DNA from: Actinomycetes bacterium
GTDB taxonomy: Bacteria; Actinomycetota; Actinomycetes; Actinomycetales; Dermabacteraceae
Reading direction: 5' to 3'
NCBI GenBank assembly: GCA_023389045.1
Contig: JAEWEZ010000134.1
Span: 1-40,160 of the forward strand
Length of the DNA stretch: 40,160 bases
The notes beneath the pieces are model-generated. The model was given only the letters and a program-made list of their open reading frames with translations, was not told the origin of the DNA and did not search any database. A program made the position numbers and the translations under genes. This document shows, in pieces, positions 1 to 9,590 of this stretch (its first letter is position 1; each line of letters starts with the position of its first letter).

Positions 1-19
1 GATTCAGAGGCTGAAAATC

Positions 20-532
20 TCAGACATCCTGGGTGAACTCATTGGCGTGCTCGGTGCCGGCGGCACGACGGTAGGAGGCGCGGATCTCGGCCTCGGCATC
101 GCTGCGGCCCTCCCAGTGCGCACCCTCAACGCTCTTGCCGGGCTCGAGGTCCTTGTAGACCTCGAAGAAGTGCTGGATCTCCAGGCGGTGGAACTCCGAC
201 ACATCGGTGAGTTCCTGGCGGCGCACCTGGCGCTGATCGCCCACCGGCACGGCAATGATCTTGTCGTCACCGCCGGACTCATCGCGCATGCGGAACATGC
301 CCAGGGCGCGGCAGCGGATCAGGCAGCCGGGGAAAGTGGGCTCTTCCAGCAGCACCAGGCAGTCCAGCGGGTCGCCGTCCTCACCAAGGGTGCCTTCGAT
401 GAACCCGTAGTCATCGGGGTAACGGGTGGCGGTGAACAGCATCCGGTCCAGGCGGATACGACCGTTGTGGTGGTCCACCTCGTACTTGTTGCGGTTCCCC
501 CGGGGGATCTCGATCGTCACGTCGAATTCCAC
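20..532 (-). CDS. ppa: Inorganic pyrophosphatase (family I, soluble)
   Basis: Hydrolyses PPi to two Pi in the cytosol, pulling biosynthetic reactions forward. The 170-aa product carries the family I landmarks: EIPRGNRNKYEV near the N-terminus, YPDDYGFIEGT, and the metal-binding signature DGDPLDCLVL. Length fits the 160-175 aa usual for the family. I start it at the GTG whose complement is 530-532, because this gives the standard N-terminus (V/M)EFDVTIEIP and has a GGAG about 10 nt upstream. The open frame runs on to 757 but that extension has no family similarity. It is divergent from dacB across a 251-bp gap; ppa next to a PBP4-type carboxypeptidase and tilS is the usual actinobacterial order. 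Confidence 0.96.
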   Translation of the reverse strand: MEFDVTIEIPRGNRNKYEVDHHNGRIRLDRMLFTATRYPDDYGFIEGTLGEDGDPLDCLVLLEEPTFPGCLIRCRALGMFRMRDESGGDDKIIAVPVGDQRQVRRQELTDVSEFHRLEIQHFFEVYKDLEPGKSVEGAHWEGRSDAEAEIRASYRRAAGTEHANEFTQDV

Positions 533-628
533 GACTGCTGCTCCATTGCGGTTCTGCCCGACGGGGCTCTTCTGGCTGACCGCGCCACTGTACCGCGCTA
601 CCGCACTGTTCCGCCCGGAGTACTCGGG

Positions 629-735
629 GGAGGTGGCAGAGGAAACAGAGAGGGAGCAGGTGAAAGGAGCTGGTGCAAGGAACATGCGGGAGGCGGCAGA
701 GGAACCAGACGGGGGAGGTGGCGCAGGGAACAGAC
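629..735. repeat. Three imperfect 22-bp purine-rich direct repeats in the ppa/dacB gap
   Basis: Copies lie at 629-650, 689-710 and 714-735, with core GGAGGYGGCAGAGGAA. Copies 1 and 2 agree at 19 of 22 positions, copies 1 and 3 at 18 of 22. The intervening bases are also purine-rich (GGAGCAGGTGAAAGGAGC). No gene is seen here. They lie upstream of the putative dacB -10 element and could be regulatory or simply slippage products. Confidence 0.7.
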
Positions 736-770
736 GCGCCCCGTCGGCCCCGAACACGCGTCCAAAGTTC

Positions 771-776
771 TATGGT
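771..776 (+). promoter_or_regulatory. Putative leaderless promoter -10 (TATGGT) of dacB
   Basis: TATGGT is followed by exactly 7 nt and then the dacB ATG at 784, the spacing expected if transcription starts at the A of the ATG. No convincing -35 hexamer is visible 16-18 bp upstream. A GGAG lies 3 nt before the ATG, so translation from a short leader is not excluded. Confidence 0.45.
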
Positions 777-783
777 GGAGCCC

Positions 784-2187
784 ATGCGTTCTGAGCGACT
801 CTGGCGTGGCGTGGCAATCGCCCTGTGCGCCCTGGTTCCCGGCAGCTTTTACCTGCTGGGCGATGCTACCGACGCCTTCCCGGGCGTCCTGACCATCACG
901 CCGCAGGAAGAACGCAATACCGCGCGCCCGCCCGCCCAGGCAGAAGACTGGGAACGCACGGTGTCGCCACTGCCCATGGCCAGTCCCGCTGCTGCGCTTC
1001 CCGCTCCTGAGGCGAGCACGGATCTCGCCGCGCGCATGAACGCCCACGCGAACCTCCCCGTCGTGAACGGGAACCTCTCCTACGCGGTGGTCGATGCCGC
1101 GACCGGCACCCTCATCGCCGAACGCGACTCGCGGGTGGCCCGCACCCCCGCATCCACCCTCAAACTGCTGACAGCGGCCGCTGTGCTGCGTCTGTACGAC
1201 GAGGACGACACGCTCACCACCCGCATTGTTCTCACGGACAACACCGTGACCCTCGAAGGGCACGGAGACATGCTCCTGAGCCGTCAGGACCTCACCGCCC
1301 TGGCCACTCAAGTGGCAGCAGAAGCGAAAAAACAGGGTCTCGCCGAGGTGACGGTGGCCCTGGACGACACCGCGCTGCCCGGCGGCGAGAACCCGGCCTG
1401 GGGCGATAACGGCCGTGCAGGCGGATGGGTGGCCCCGACCGCCGCCCTCGCCGTGGATCGCGGACGCCTCGACGGATCGCCCTACGGCGCCAAATCCGCC
1501 GACCCCGCCCTCGACGCTGCCAGAGCCTTCTCTCAGGAACTCACCGCCCAAGGGGTCAAAGTCACCGGGAAAGTCACCCGACAGAAAGCACCCCAGAACG
1601 GTACGGAATTCCTCCATCAATCCATGCCGATCGGGCAGATCGTGCGGCACACCCTGCTTGTCAGCGACAACACCACGGCGGAACTTCTCGGGCACCTCGT
1701 GGCGCTTGCCCACGGGAAAGAAGCACAACCGGCCAGTGCCGCGACCGCCGTGCACGATGAAATCGTCACACTCGGCCGTGAACTCGGGCTGCCCCAGGAA
1801 CACCTCGATGCCCTCGTGATCCGCGACTGCTCCGGGCTGTCGAAAGAAAACCAGGTACCGCCCGGGCTGCTCGCAGCGGTGACAGCGAACGTAGCCTCCG
1901 GCGCCGTTCCCCAGCTCGAGCAGATCCTCTACGACGTTCCCATCGCCGGCTACAGCGGCACCCTGGCCAAGCGTTTCAGGGCCGATGACACCATCCCCGG
2001 CCGCGGTATGGTGCGCGGTAAAACCGGTTACCTCAACGGCACTGCATCCCTCACGGGTGTGACCGTGATGCCCGACGGCCGCACCGTCGGCTACGCAATC
2101 CTCGTCCACGGTTTCGACGGAGCAAATGCGAAAGAAGCCCGCGCCGCCGTCGATAAGGTCGCCACCGAGATCGTGACCGAGCACTGA
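784..2187 (+). CDS. dacB: D-alanyl-D-alanine carboxypeptidase/endopeptidase (PBP4, peptidase S13)
   Basis: Trims peptidoglycan stem peptides outside the membrane. The 467-aa product begins with a basic stretch and a hydrophobic segment (about residues 8-27) that would act as signal or anchor. All three penicillin-binding motifs are present in order: STLK at 124-127 (nucleophile Ser124), SDN at 294-296 and KTG at 413-415. The 784 ATG is chosen because it directly precedes the signal-like segment; an in-frame ATG at 772 lacks a ribosome site. The stop overlaps the tilS start by one base (TGATG), so the two are probably co-transcribed. Length and motif spacing fit class C low-mass PBPs of Actinobacteria. 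Confidence 0.93.
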   Translation: MRSERLWRGVAIALCALVPGSFYLLGDATDAFPGVLTITPQEERNTARPPAQAEDWERTVSPLPMASPAAALPAPEASTDLAARMNAHANLPVVNGNLSYAVVDAATGTLIAERDSRVARTPASTLKLLTAAAVLRLYDEDDTLTTRIVLTDNTVTLEGHGDMLLSRQDLTALATQVAAEAKKQGLAEVTVALDDTALPGGENPAWGDNGRAGGWVAPTAALAVDRGRLDGSPYGAKSADPALDAARAFSQELTAQGVKVTGKVTRQKAPQNGTEFLHQSMPIGQIVRHTLLVSDNTTAELLGHLVALAHGKEAQPASAATAVHDEIVTLGRELGLPQEHLDALVIRDCSGLSKENQVPPGLLAAVTANVASGAVPQLEQILYDVPIAGYSGTLAKRFRADDTIPGRGMVRGKTGYLNGTASLTGVTVMPDGRTVGYAILVHGFDGANAKEARAAVDKVATEIVTEH

Positions 2188-3257
2188 TGGCCGGTCCACC
2201 CCGGGTGATCGCGCGTGCCCGCACCGCCGTGCGCCTGGCCCTCACCCAGCGTCTGGAAGAACTCGCCGATTGCCCCGCAGAGGGGCTCAGCCCGCGTGTG
2301 CTGGTGGGTGTGAGCGGAGGAGCTGATTCCCTCGCGCTCCTTGCGATCACCGCCTGGGTTGCCCCGCGGATGGGCCTCGAGGTGGAAGCGGTCATCATCG
2401 ACCACGCCCTCCAAGACGGCTCTGCCTCTATCGCCGAACGCGCCCGCACCCAGGCTGAACAGATCGGCTGCGCCGCGCAGGTAGTACGGGTGCAGGTGCC
2501 CGAGCACGCCCCCGGCGGGGTGGAAAACGCTGCCCGCGAGATACGTCACCGCATCCTCGAGGAGCATCGGGAACAGCGCGGAGCGCTCGCCATTCTCCTC
2601 GCACACACTCTGGATGACCAGGCCGAACAAGTGCTGATGGGGTTGTCTCGTGGCGCGGGGCCGCGGGCGCTCGCCGGTATTCCACGCCGCCGCGGCGCCC
2701 TGCTGCGGCCTTTCCTCGGCACGGGGCGCAGTGAAGAAACTGCGCTGCGCCGCGCCGACACCGAAGAGATCTGCCGCTTGCATCATCTGCAGTGGTGGCA
2801 GGACCCGATGAACACGGACCCCGCCTATCTGCGTGCGCGCGTGCGTCACCAGCTCATGCCCCTGCTGCGGGATGTCCTCGGCGACCAGATCGACGAGAAC
2901 CTCGCGCGCTCGGCAGATCTCGTGCGCCCCGATGTGGACTATCTCGACCGGGAAGCGGAAATCCTGTTCGAGGATCTGCGTCGCACCGCTACCGACGAGG
3001 GCGACCTTCTCGCCCTGGATGTGCATGTCCTCACGGCGGTTGCCGCGCCGCTGCGTACTCGCATCCTGCGTGATGCCTGCCGGCGTGCCGCCCAGGAAGC
3101 CGGCACCGAGCCCGATAAGTCTTTGCTGCGCCGACATGTCCTGACTCTTGAGGCTCTTGTGATCTCATGGCGCGGTCAGGCAGCGGTTCCCGTTCCGGGT
3201 AGGATCGAGGTCGCTCGCCGAGACGGTCTGCTGGTGTGGCGCCACAGCCGAACGTAA
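2187..3257 (+). CDS. tilS: tRNA(Ile)-lysidine synthase
   Basis: Ligates lysine to C34 of tRNA-Ile(CAU) so that it reads AUA. The 356-aa protein shows the N-type PP-loop VSGGADS (SGGADS at 43-48), then VIIDHALQ, HTLDDQAEQVLMGLSRG and a WWQDPMNTDPAYLRARVR segment, all typical of TilS. It is shorter than the E. coli enzyme, as is usual in Actinobacteria. The ATG shares one base with the dacB stop, and hpt begins 38 nt downstream. tilS followed by hpt and ftsH is a widely conserved order. Confidence 0.95.
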   Translation: MAGPPRVIARARTAVRLALTQRLEELADCPAEGLSPRVLVGVSGGADSLALLAITAWVAPRMGLEVEAVIIDHALQDGSASIAERARTQAEQIGCAAQVVRVQVPEHAPGGVENAAREIRHRILEEHREQRGALAILLAHTLDDQAEQVLMGLSRGAGPRALAGIPRRRGALLRPFLGTGRSEETALRRADTEEICRLHHLQWWQDPMNTDPAYLRARVRHQLMPLLRDVLGDQIDENLARSADLVRPDVDYLDREAEILFEDLRRTATDEGDLLALDVHVLTAVAAPLRTRILRDACRRAAQEAGTEPDKSLLRRHVLTLEALVISWRGQAAVPVPGRIEVARRDGLLVWRHSRT

Positions 3258-3295
3258 AAGAGGCGAGAGCCCAGAACCATCCACGGAGGAACCGA

Positions 3296-3850
3296 GTGTC
3301 CCACAACGACATCCATCCCGACGTCGAGCGCGTGCTGCTGTCCCAAGAACAGATCCAGCAGCGACTTGCCGAGCTGGGTGCGCAGATCACGGCCGACTAC
3401 GCCGACAATCCGCCGATCCTGGTGGGCGTGCTCAAGGGCGCGATCATGGTCATGGCAGACCTCTCCCGCAACATCAACCTGCCGGTGGAGATGGACTGGA
3501 TGGCCGTGTCGTCCTACGGCTCCGGCACCAAGTCCTCCGGTGTGGTGCGGATCCTGAAGGACCTCGGCACCGACATCAGCGGGCGTGACGTGCTGATCGT
3601 CGAAGACATCATCGACTCCGGCCTCACCCTCAAATGGCTGCTGAGCAATCTGCGCTCGCGCGGCCCGCGCAGCGTCGAAATCTGCACCCTGCTGCGCAAG
3701 CCCGAAGCGGCCCGCGTGCAGATCGACGTGAAGTACGTCGGCTTCGACATCGACCCCGAGTTCGTCATCGGCTACGGCCTCGACTACGCGGAGATCCACC
3801 GCAACCTGCCGTACGTGGGCGTCCTCAAGCCCTCGGTGTACGAGGGCTGA
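3296..3850 (+). CDS. hpt: Hypoxanthine phosphoribosyltransferase
   Basis: Salvages hypoxanthine and guanine to IMP and GMP with PRPP. The 184-aa product has the PRPP-binding loop VEDIIDSGLT (Glu103-Asp104) and the GVLKGA loop near residue 42. I use the GTG at 3296 because GGAGGA sits 5 nt upstream at 3285-3290 and the protein then starts (M)SHNDIHPDVE as in other actinobacterial Hpt; the frame is open further upstream but overlaps tilS. It lies between tilS and ftsH, separated from ftsH by a single base. Confidence 0.95.
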   Translation: MSHNDIHPDVERVLLSQEQIQQRLAELGAQITADYADNPPILVGVLKGAIMVMADLSRNINLPVEMDWMAVSSYGSGTKSSGVVRILKDLGTDISGRDVLIVEDIIDSGLTLKWLLSNLRSRGPRSVEICTLLRKPEAARVQIDVKYVGFDIDPEFVIGYGLDYAEIHRNLPYVGVLKPSVYEG

Positions 3851-3851
3851 C

Positions 3852-5906
<2,055 letters not shown>

Positions 5907-5907
5907 G

Positions 5908-6468
5908 GTGCCGGTCGATCAGCCACGAGTGCAGGCAGCGGTTCGGGAGATCCTCGCCGCGATCGGTGAGGATCCCGACCGTGACGGCCTGCGCGATACC
6001 CCCGCGCGAGTAGCGCGCATGTATGCCGAGGTGTTCCAGGGCCTGGACCAGGACGCCCAGGAGCCCCTGGCCACCACCTTCGACATCGATCATCAAGAAC
6101 TCGTGCTGGTGCGGGATATCCGTTTCCACTCCATGTGCGAGCACCACCTGCTCCCCTTTATGGGCGTGGCCCATGTCGGGTACATCCCCGGCAAGGGAGT
6201 GGCGGGACTGTCGAAACTGGCTCGCCTCGTGCACGTCTACGCTCACCGCCCCCAGGTGCAGGAGCGCATCACCACCGAGGTGGCCGATGCCCTCATGCAT
6301 GAACTCGGCGCGGCCGGTGCGATCGTGGTGCTCGAGGCGGAGCACATGTGCATGTCAATGCGCGGGGTGCGCTCGGAGGGAGCCCGCACCGTGACCAGTG
6401 CGGTGCGCGGAATGCTCCGGGAGGGCACCACCCGCGCTGAGGCGATGAGTCTTATTCTGCGAGGCTGA
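5908..6468 (+). CDS. folE: GTP cyclohydrolase I
   Basis: First step of tetrahydrofolate synthesis: GTP to 7,8-dihydroneopterin triphosphate. The 186-aa product has the family signatures IRFHSMCEHHLLPF and SKLARLVHVYAHRPQVQE. Zinc ligands are Cys77, His80 and Cys148 (in EHMCMSMRGV). The GTG at 5908 follows the ftsH stop by one base, so translation is probably coupled. The open frame extends upstream inside ftsH but matches no family. It leads folP and folBK, completing a folate cluster. Confidence 0.96.
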   Translation: MPVDQPRVQAAVREILAAIGEDPDRDGLRDTPARVARMYAEVFQGLDQDAQEPLATTFDIDHQELVLVRDIRFHSMCEHHLLPFMGVAHVGYIPGKGVAGLSKLARLVHVYAHRPQVQERITTEVADALMHELGAAGAIVVLEAEHMCMSMRGVRSEGARTVTSAVRGMLREGTTRAEAMSLILRG

Positions 6469-6526
6469 CCGCGGCTGAGCGTGGAGCAGCCGACCCCGTC
6501 CGGGGAGCGACCAGAGAGGTGATTCC

Positions 6527-7411
6527 ATGAGCCAGAAGCGACGTGTTCCGCGGGGGCTTCCCGAGCAGATCAGCGGTGATGCGACCGTCGTGATGGGGAT
6601 CCTCAACGTCACCCCCGATTCCTTTTCCGACGGCGGCCAGCACGCCACGGAAGAAACCGCTATCGCCCACGGCCGGGCCCTGACTGCCCAGGGCGCGGGC
6701 ATTATCGACGTGGGCGGCGAATCCACCCGCCCGGGGGCTCAGCGTGTGGATGCCGCCGAGGAAATGCGGCGAGTGATCCCGGTGGTGCGGGCTCTCTCCG
6801 CGGAGGGCATCGCCGTCAGCGTGGACACCATGCGCGCCCAGGTGGCGGAAGCCTCTATCGAAGCCGGAGCCCTCATCATCAACGATGTTTCCGGCGGCGC
6901 CGCAGACCCGGCCATGGGAACCACGGCGGCGCGTCTGCGCACCCGCCTCGGCTTCCCACCGGTCATGGTCGCGATGCACTGGCGGGGCCACAGCGACGTG
7001 ATGAACGATCTCACCGACTATGCCGATCCGGCCCGTGACAGTGCCCGTGAGCTGGCCGAGCGTCTAGATGCGCTGCGCGAGGCCGGGGTGGAAGACGACT
7101 TCCTGGTGGCCGATCCGGGGCTCGGCTTCTCCAAGACGGGGGAGCAGAACTGGCAGATCCTCGCCGATTGGGAAGCCATGGATGCGCACGGGCTGCCGCT
7201 GCTGATCGGCGCCTCCCGGAAACGTTTCGTGGCGGCCCTCGGGGTGGACCGTGACCAGGCCACGGCCGCGATTAGCGCCTACAGCGCCCAGCAGGGGGCC
7301 TGGGCGGTGCGTGTGCATGAGGTGCCGTCCTCCGTGGCAGCCGTCATGGTGGGCGATGCGCTCCGACGTCACCGTCGGCCCGACACCTCCCCGGTGGAGC
7401 AGGGACGATGA
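6527..7411 (+). CDS. folP: Dihydropteroate synthase
   Basis: Joins 7,8-dihydropterin pyrophosphate and p-aminobenzoate; the sulfonamide target. The 294-aa product shows GILNVTPDSFSDGG (about 24-37), GGESTRPGA, the INDVSGG strand and the C-terminal GASRKRF segment, all conserved in DHPS. The ATG is preceded by GAGAGGTG. The stop overlaps the folBK start by four bases (ATGA). The 58-nt gap after folE includes a short GC-rich inverted repeat (CCCCGTCCGGGG) but no clear terminator. Confidence 0.96.
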   Translation: MSQKRRVPRGLPEQISGDATVVMGILNVTPDSFSDGGQHATEETAIAHGRALTAQGAGIIDVGGESTRPGAQRVDAAEEMRRVIPVVRALSAEGIAVSVDTMRAQVAEASIEAGALIINDVSGGAADPAMGTTAARLRTRLGFPPVMVAMHWRGHSDVMNDLTDYADPARDSARELAERLDALREAGVEDDFLVADPGLGFSKTGEQNWQILADWEAMDAHGLPLLIGASRKRFVAALGVDRDQATAAISAYSAQQGAWAVRVHEVPSSVAAVMVGDALRRHRRPDTSPVEQGR

Positions 7412-8313
7412 GCCCGCTGCTTCCCGACGGCCTCCTGGCGCCCGCCGTGGACCTCATCGAGGTGGACGGTGTGCAGGGCTGGGGCCGTCACGGTGTGCTC
7501 GCGGCCGAAAAAGAAATGGGTCAGTGCTTCAGTGTGGATGCGGTGCTGCAGGTGGAGCTTACCCCGGCCGGGCGCAGCGACCGTCTGGACCGCACCGTGA
7601 ATTACGCGCAGGCCACCGCCCTGATCCAGGAGCGGATCACGGGAGAAGCCTTCGACCTCATCGAAACTCTCGCAGAGAACATCGCCCAGGACCTGCTGGC
7701 TCTGAGCCCGCTGATCCGCGCCGTCGAGGTGACGGTGCATAAGCCCTCGGCCCCCGTCGGGATCCCCGTGCGGGACGTGCGGGTGTGGATCCGCCGCCGC
7801 GCCCCGCAGGTGCAGGCAGTGCTTGCCCTCGGCACGAACCTGGGGGAGCGGGAGGCGCGGCTTCAGCGGGCCCTGCACCTGCTGGAGAGTGCGGAGGGGA
7901 TCAGCCTGGAGTGGACCTCACCGGTGATCGAAACCGACCCCGTGGGCGGCCCCGAGCAGGGTGCATTCCTCAACGCCGTGGTGGGGGTGCGTACGAACCG
8001 GGGGCCCTTCGGGCTGCTGGAACTGGCGCAGGCGCTGGAACGCGATGCGCGACGCGAACGCCGTGTGCGCTGGGGGCCGCGTACCCTCGATGTGGACGTG
8101 ATCTGCTACGGCGATCTGCGCAGCGAGGATGAGGACCTCACGCTTCCGCATCCGCGGGCTGCCGAGCGGGCTTTCGTTCTTGCCCCCTGGGCTGAGGTAC
8201 AGCCGGAGGCAGAACTCCCAGGCCACGGTCCGATCGGGCAGCTCCTGGAACGCTGTGCCGACCGGGGCGGGGTGCGCCCGGGGCCGGTGATCGAGGGATT
8301 TGGTGCCCTGTGA
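7408..8313 (+). CDS. folBK: Fused dihydroneopterin aldolase / HPPK (FolB-FolK)
   Basis: One 301-aa polypeptide appears to carry two consecutive folate enzymes. Residues about 15-130 form a dihydroneopterin aldolase (GVQGWGRHGVLAAEKEMGQ, TVNYAQ, VTVHKPSAPV). From about residue 135 it is 6-hydroxymethyl-7,8-dihydropterin pyrophosphokinase (ALGTNLGERE; signature RWGPRTLDVDVI). There is no stop between them. In M. tuberculosis folB and folK are separate neighbouring genes, so this is a fusion of adjacent genes. It overlaps folP by ATGA and the DUF3180 gene by GTGA. Confidence 0.94.
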   Translation: MSPLLPDGLLAPAVDLIEVDGVQGWGRHGVLAAEKEMGQCFSVDAVLQVELTPAGRSDRLDRTVNYAQATALIQERITGEAFDLIETLAENIAQDLLALSPLIRAVEVTVHKPSAPVGIPVRDVRVWIRRRAPQVQAVLALGTNLGEREARLQRALHLLESAEGISLEWTSPVIETDPVGGPEQGAFLNAVVGVRTNRGPFGLLELAQALERDARRERRVRWGPRTLDVDVICYGDLRSEDEDLTLPHPRAAERAFVLAPWAEVQPEAELPGHGPIGQLLERCADRGGVRPGPVIEGFGAL

Positions 8314-8822
8314 AGCCCCTTTCCATCCCCCTTCTTGTGGTCATCACGGTGCTCTCGGCCGTTTTCGGGGCCATGATGATGGATACCCTGGCCACACGCG
8401 GTTTCAGCCTCCCGGTGACCGGTTGGCTGACCGCGATCATCCTCGCCGCCCTCGGCGGAGTGCTGCTGCGTTTTGGTATTCCGCTACGCCGGTACATGCT
8501 CGAATGCGAGGAGCGGAAGGAACACCCGACTCTCGCCCCGCGCCGCCACCATCTGGATCTGCCCACGGCCTTCCGCACGGTGCTGCTGGCGCGGGCCTGC
8601 GCGTACACGGGTGCGGTGGTCGGTGGACTCTTCACCGGGCAAGCCCTGTATTTTCTGCTCACCGGGGTGGGGGATGTGGTGCAGGCGATGCTGCCGACGG
8701 GCGTCGCGGCGATCGCGGGGATCGCGCTGGGTGTGCTCGGGGTGATTGTTGAGCGCTGGGGAAAGCTTCCGCCGCAGGATGGGGATGGCGACGCGTCCGT
8801 GCAGGAAGGTGCTGGAGCCTAA
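8310..8822 (+). CDS. DUF3180 family membrane protein
   Basis: A 170-aa protein with about four hydrophobic segments (roughly 5-25, 36-55, 92-113, 125-145) and a charged tail. Position directly after folK matches the DUF3180 family (Rv3605c in M. tuberculosis), which has no known function. The GTG start overlaps the folBK stop (GTGA), so it is almost certainly translated from the folate operon mRNA. A basic/acidic segment between the second and third helices (YMLECEERKEHP) is probably cytosolic. Confidence 0.85.
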   Translation: MKPLSIPLLVVITVLSAVFGAMMMDTLATRGFSLPVTGWLTAIILAALGGVLLRFGIPLRRYMLECEERKEHPTLAPRRHHLDLPTAFRTVLLARACAYTGAVVGGLFTGQALYFLLTGVGDVVQAMLPTGVAAIAGIALGVLGVIVERWGKLPPQDGDGDASVQEGAGA

Positions 8823-8983
8823 ACGCTCGATGTCTGCCGCCACCGAGCCTGGAAGCCCCGGACACGACCGGGCGCAGAGGTTCCTCACCCCCGCACCTGA
8901 GCGGGTCCCGCGAAGTTACTGGCGCGAAAGTTCCAGGGGAGGGGCCGACGGAAGTAGGGTCACCCGGGCGACGCTCGATGTCT
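8823..8983. repeat. 13-bp direct repeat flanking the DUF3180/bPH gap
   Basis: ACGCTCGATGTCT occurs at 8823-8835, just after the DUF3180 stop, and again at 8971-8983, shortly before the bPH gene. The two copies match exactly. The gap also holds a possible -10 TAGGGT at 8955-8960. Significance unknown. Confidence 0.6.
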
Positions 8984-9017
8984 CGTGGATCCGCTCGGGC
9001 ATGCCACCATGGTCACC

Positions 9018-9590
9018 ATGACAGATTCCTCCACCACCCCGCCGCCCACCGCCGCTCCCGCACCGCACGGCAGCATGGACCCGGGCATAGCGGAGGCCAC
9101 GCAGTATCGCGGCCGCCTCACCGTGGAGGGGCTCACCCCCGTCAGCCCCAAGCGCATCACCGTCGAATACCTGGCCGGGATTCCCTGGGTCGTGATCGGA
9201 CTCGGCCTCGCCATCACCGCCGCAGTCTTCGCGGTGCTCTGGTCCGCCTGGCTGTGGACCGCGGTCGTACTGCTTCTGATTCTGATCGCGCAGTGGGCGC
9301 TGCTGCTGCCGCGGCGGGTGCGTGCCTGCGGATACCGCGAGGGGGCCGACGACCTCGTGGTCGCCTCGGGTGTCATGTTCCGCTCCCTGGAAACCATTCC
9401 CTTTGGACGGATCCAGTCGGTGGACATTAGCGAGGGACCGATCGAGCGTCGCTACGGGCTCGCCACGATCTCCGTGACCACGGCGGCAAGCTCCGGCGGC
9501 GTGGGGATTTCCGGTCTGCCCCGTGAAGAGGCTGAGCGTTTGCGGGCACGCCTCAGCGAGCGCGGCATCGAGAAGATGGCGGCGCTGTGA
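9018..9590 (+). CDS. Bacterial PH-domain (bPH_2, YdbS-like) membrane protein
   Basis: A 190-aa protein with a Thr/Pro-rich N-terminus, two adjacent hydrophobic helices (about 55-100) and a C-terminal bPH_2/DUF304 domain (LVVASGVMFRSLETIPFGRIQSV and the strands after it). This is the YdbS-type layout; such proteins usually act as pairs with a YdbT-like partner at the membrane, function unproven. The start is uncertain: ATG 9018 is my choice, but ATG 9009 and GTG 8985 are in frame and none has a good ribosome site. The stop overlaps the start of the larger partner by GTGA. Confidence 0.82.
   Translation: MTDSSTTPPPTAAPAPHGSMDPGIAEATQYRGRLTVEGLTPVSPKRITVEYLAGIPWVVIGLGLAITAAVFAVLWSAWLWTAVVLLLILIAQWALLLPRRVRACGYREGADDLVVASGVMFRSLETIPFGRIQSVDISEGPIERRYGLATISVTTAASSGGVGISGLPREEAERLRARLSERGIEKMAAL

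Noticed and set aside
533..757. N-terminal extension of the ppa reading frame
   Set aside because: Extra residues have no similarity to pyrophosphatases, and the GTG at 532 with a GGAG upstream gives the standard N-terminus.
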